Origin: Lunularia cruciata
Taxonomy: Eukaryota; Streptophyta; Marchantiopsida; Lunulariales; Lunulariaceae
Length of the DNA: 64,000 bases
Direction: 5' to 3'
Assembly: GCA_948567375.1 (NCBI GenBank)
Contig: OX419755.1
Span: 19,856,517 to 19,920,516 of the forward strand
Part shown: piece by piece, positions 61,739-64,000 of the stretch
How the letters are laid out: every line of letters begins with the position of its first letter
Numbering within the stretch: position 1 is the stretch's first letter
Program-made: the position numbers and the translations under genes
The notes under the pieces: model-generated
The model's input: only the letters and a program-made list of their open reading frames with translations
Database searches by the model: none
Told to the model about the DNA's origin: nothing

Positions 61739-61956
61739 GACCTCGTGTGAAAACAAGGAAGATGGGAAGACCCCCTCAAGGCGTACAAAGGGTAATTAGT
61801 GTTAATTTACTTAGTTTTATGAGTAATTAGTGTTGTTTTAATTAGTGTTATGAGTAGAAGGCATGTGAAAACAAGAAAGATGGGAAGACCCATCAAGCCG
61901 GACAAAGAAAAGACATACAGGGAAAAATGGGGCTCAGCCCCAATAGTATCGGTAAG
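61739..61956 (-). repeat. Two GGGTCTTCCC-family repeats with AATTAGTGTT units
   Basis: On the minus strand, copies lie at 61790-61739 and 61956-61862 about 118 bp apart. Both read GGCTTGA or GCCTTGA, GGGTCTTCCCATCTT, then TTGTTTTCACA. Between and beside them the word TAATTAGTGTT recurs (61793, 61823, 61837) with a variant near 61960. The longer copy also includes a GGGGCTCAGCCCC palindrome next to CAATAGTATC. They match the plus-strand copies at 22.6-24.2 kb. Confidence 0.65.
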
Positions 61957-64000
61957 GGGAATTAGTGTTAATGCCATCACAGAAAATATCTCTCTGCCAC
62001 TATATGTACCACTGTAAGTGTGTCTACTTTCTCATCCTAGTTTCGCAAGCTATTAAGGATCACCGGAAACATTCATCAATGTTCAAGTACCGTTTCTTAT
62101 TTGGTGTAAGCACTAGTGTGTACTAGTACGTTCATGCAAAGTAAGTGGTCTTGCAATTGGATATCCCAGGTTAGGCTTGTGGCCGGGTACAGAAGTGTCA
62201 TGTACTTTTCCTCAACCATATGCATCGGCATTGTACTGAATCCCTTCCTTCAGGTTCTGAAGAAGTTCATAGGACATAGTCCTACCGTATGCTGTAGCTA
62301 TCCCGCCCGGCGCGTCACACGGGAGCGTTTCGTGAGGTGTTCTATTCCTTCGTTTCGTCTCGTTCCGTTTCCATGGAATGTTTTTGTAGACGTCCTTACT
62401 GTAGTTCCTCAACATTCTTTCTCCGCTCGAGCAACCAATGATTTTTCCACTACGAAGAGTAACGTGCGGGGTTTCGTTAATATAATGGTCCAATTCTTGG
62501 TGGGTCCAAGTTCTTAGAAGATATCCATGAAACTACTCCTTCGACTGCGTCCTCGGGGAGATACAACTCCGAGGCTACCTCTAATTTCTTCTCCAGGACC
62601 ACCTGAAAGTGCAGTGATGATAATTTTTGTACGTTTCTATAACACTTTGCTTGTATTAAACGCTCGTGAGGGCACTATGTTTCCTCCGTGTTAAAGGGAA
62701 AAGGGCACCGCCATCATGGATATGTGGTGATTATGCAACTTGCGATGCTAGTTAGCTCAACGGGTGTCATGAACGGTGCTTTGACAAGTTCTGTACATTC
62801 TTTCCAGCTAGCTTGTCTTTTCACTTGCAAACTACGATGAAGCTCTATATGGAAAAGGATTTCCATTTGTTCACTGTAAGCTGACTCGGAACTTGTGGGC
62901 CTGGATAGGATCATTCGAGGGTTCGCCGATGCAAGTCAGAAAGACTTTGTCCCTGGGGACCTTGTCGATTGTCGACCCTAAACCAGATCTCCGCTGCCCT
63001 TAAACGATGCACTACAGCTATCTGGCGACTATGACATAAATGGCTTATTATGGATGATTAAGTAGTAGCTAATTATCTGTCAATGATTGATCGTTTATTC
63101 CATTCCACCAACAGTTTTGCACGTTGATTTGTTACTAGACCCGAGATGTATCCACCTGCAGTATAGTATAGTGCGGCGATTAACCCAAGCTTGAAAATAA
63201 TCATCATTTTGTAGCAGCCGCTTGCAGTACGAGAAACACCTTGTGAAGGCACAGTGAAGAGCGCTAGAATTCTAGAATGGTAATTAAAACTCACTTCTCT
63301 GTGGGTTTCAGTTGTTATCCTCCTACTACTCGAGGGGACACTGGTACTACGCGTACTCCGAGACACTCCGTTCATGGCACTGCTGATGGAGTGTAGACTT
63401 TACAGAACATCATATCTTTAATCGAGGAAAAAGTGTTTACAGTTAATCTCGTTTTCTTGATTTGTGATCCAGCACCGAGTACACTGTATTATATGGGTAG
63501 TGGCCTTGGCAGTAGTACCACCATCAGCGCCGACCCCACTCCATTTCATCCTGAGATGGTACCATTCGGCACGTCCATTTGTTTGCTCTGCCGACGCAAT
63601 ATTTGATCCGTGGTTTGAACAGCGTAAAAGTAAGCAGAAATGGCGGAGACGGTTAAAGTTTATCCCATAAATCATGATCGAGAGCGATGAGAGCGCTTTG
63701 CGCCTTGGAGAGCTTAGGAAGCAATCATGAAGTTACGAAAGAATCGAAAGTCCTTCTTTTGAGAATATCATCTCGAAGCTTTTACGCAACTAACAGTTGT
63801 TCAAACGTGAGCTGTATGGAATTAAACTATCTACAGTAGTGCTGGACGGCTGGCCACGGGATGAGGACTTTCACATCGTATTCTCAGACTAACGCTCCGC
63901 GAGGACTGGGAGGCCGGCGAATTGGGGATAGGATTGAAGTCCCCACCACATATGGTACTGATTATTATCATTCATGATTATTCTCGTTCAAGAGGCAGAC
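61957..64000. other. Right flank, no gene recognised
   Basis: A plus frame of 133 codons at 62116-62517 overlaps a minus frame of 93 codons at 62212-62493. Neither has a recognisable motif, and no spliced model emerged. No RNA gene was seen. Confidence 0.4.

Overview
The window is nuclear DNA of a land plant. The genes have GT-AG introns and the products match plant versions of splicing, nuclear-pore, mitochondrial, chloroplast, autophagy and neprosin proteins. Small genes with short introns, separated by AT-rich islands that carry a chromodomain Ty3/gypsy element, suggest a bryophyte, most likely a moss. The species cannot be fixed from sequence alone.

Layout. Positions 2.0-5.0 kb (+) hold PRP4, a WD40 protein of the U4/U6 snRNP, in five exons. 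Positions 6.1-6.8 kb (-) hold a putative 2H-type RNA ligase/cyclic phosphodiesterase-like protein. Positions 7.7-13.1 kb (-) hold NUP133 in nine exons, one proposed as a 16-nt microexon. A 1.1-kb divergent spacer then leads to an intronless PRELI/MSF1 gene at 14.2-14.7 kb (+). Positions 17.9-19.1 kb (-) hold a four-exon gene for a probable chloroplast protein with two CX3CX3C cysteine motifs. ATG5 lies at 26.3-29.6 kb (+) in eight exons, one intron being GC-AG. A neprosin gene lies at 53.9-58.2 kb (-) in seven exons, all in phase 0. For the multi-exon genes the exon sums are exact multiples of three and the joined products align along the length of the known family.

Two AT-rich islands (about 19.9-25.3 kb and 29.6-49.6 kb) contain the repeats. 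The clearest is a gypsy chromovirus copy at 38,616-44,206 with two LTRs, a perfect 5-bp target duplication (GAAAT), a primer site and a polypurine tract, but broken gag and pol frames. Next to it are an older gag-only remnant, duplicated primer-site segments, a terminal-inverted-repeat element, tandem duplications and compound microsatellites. A dispersed repeat built around GGGTCTTCCC occurs at five places on both strands.

The most notable observations are a degenerate copy, at 44.3 kb, of the sequence upstream of ATG5; a GC-AG intron three bases after the ATG5 lysine codon that should accept ATG12; a heat-shock-element-like triplet in the promoter-side LTR; and the paired cysteine motifs of the chloroplast protein. 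I found no wholly new multi-gene system. The genes are unrelated housekeeping genes, not an operon-like cluster. Several gene-sized stretches (14.7-17.9, 49.6-53.9 and 58.2-64 kb) show no recognisable gene.
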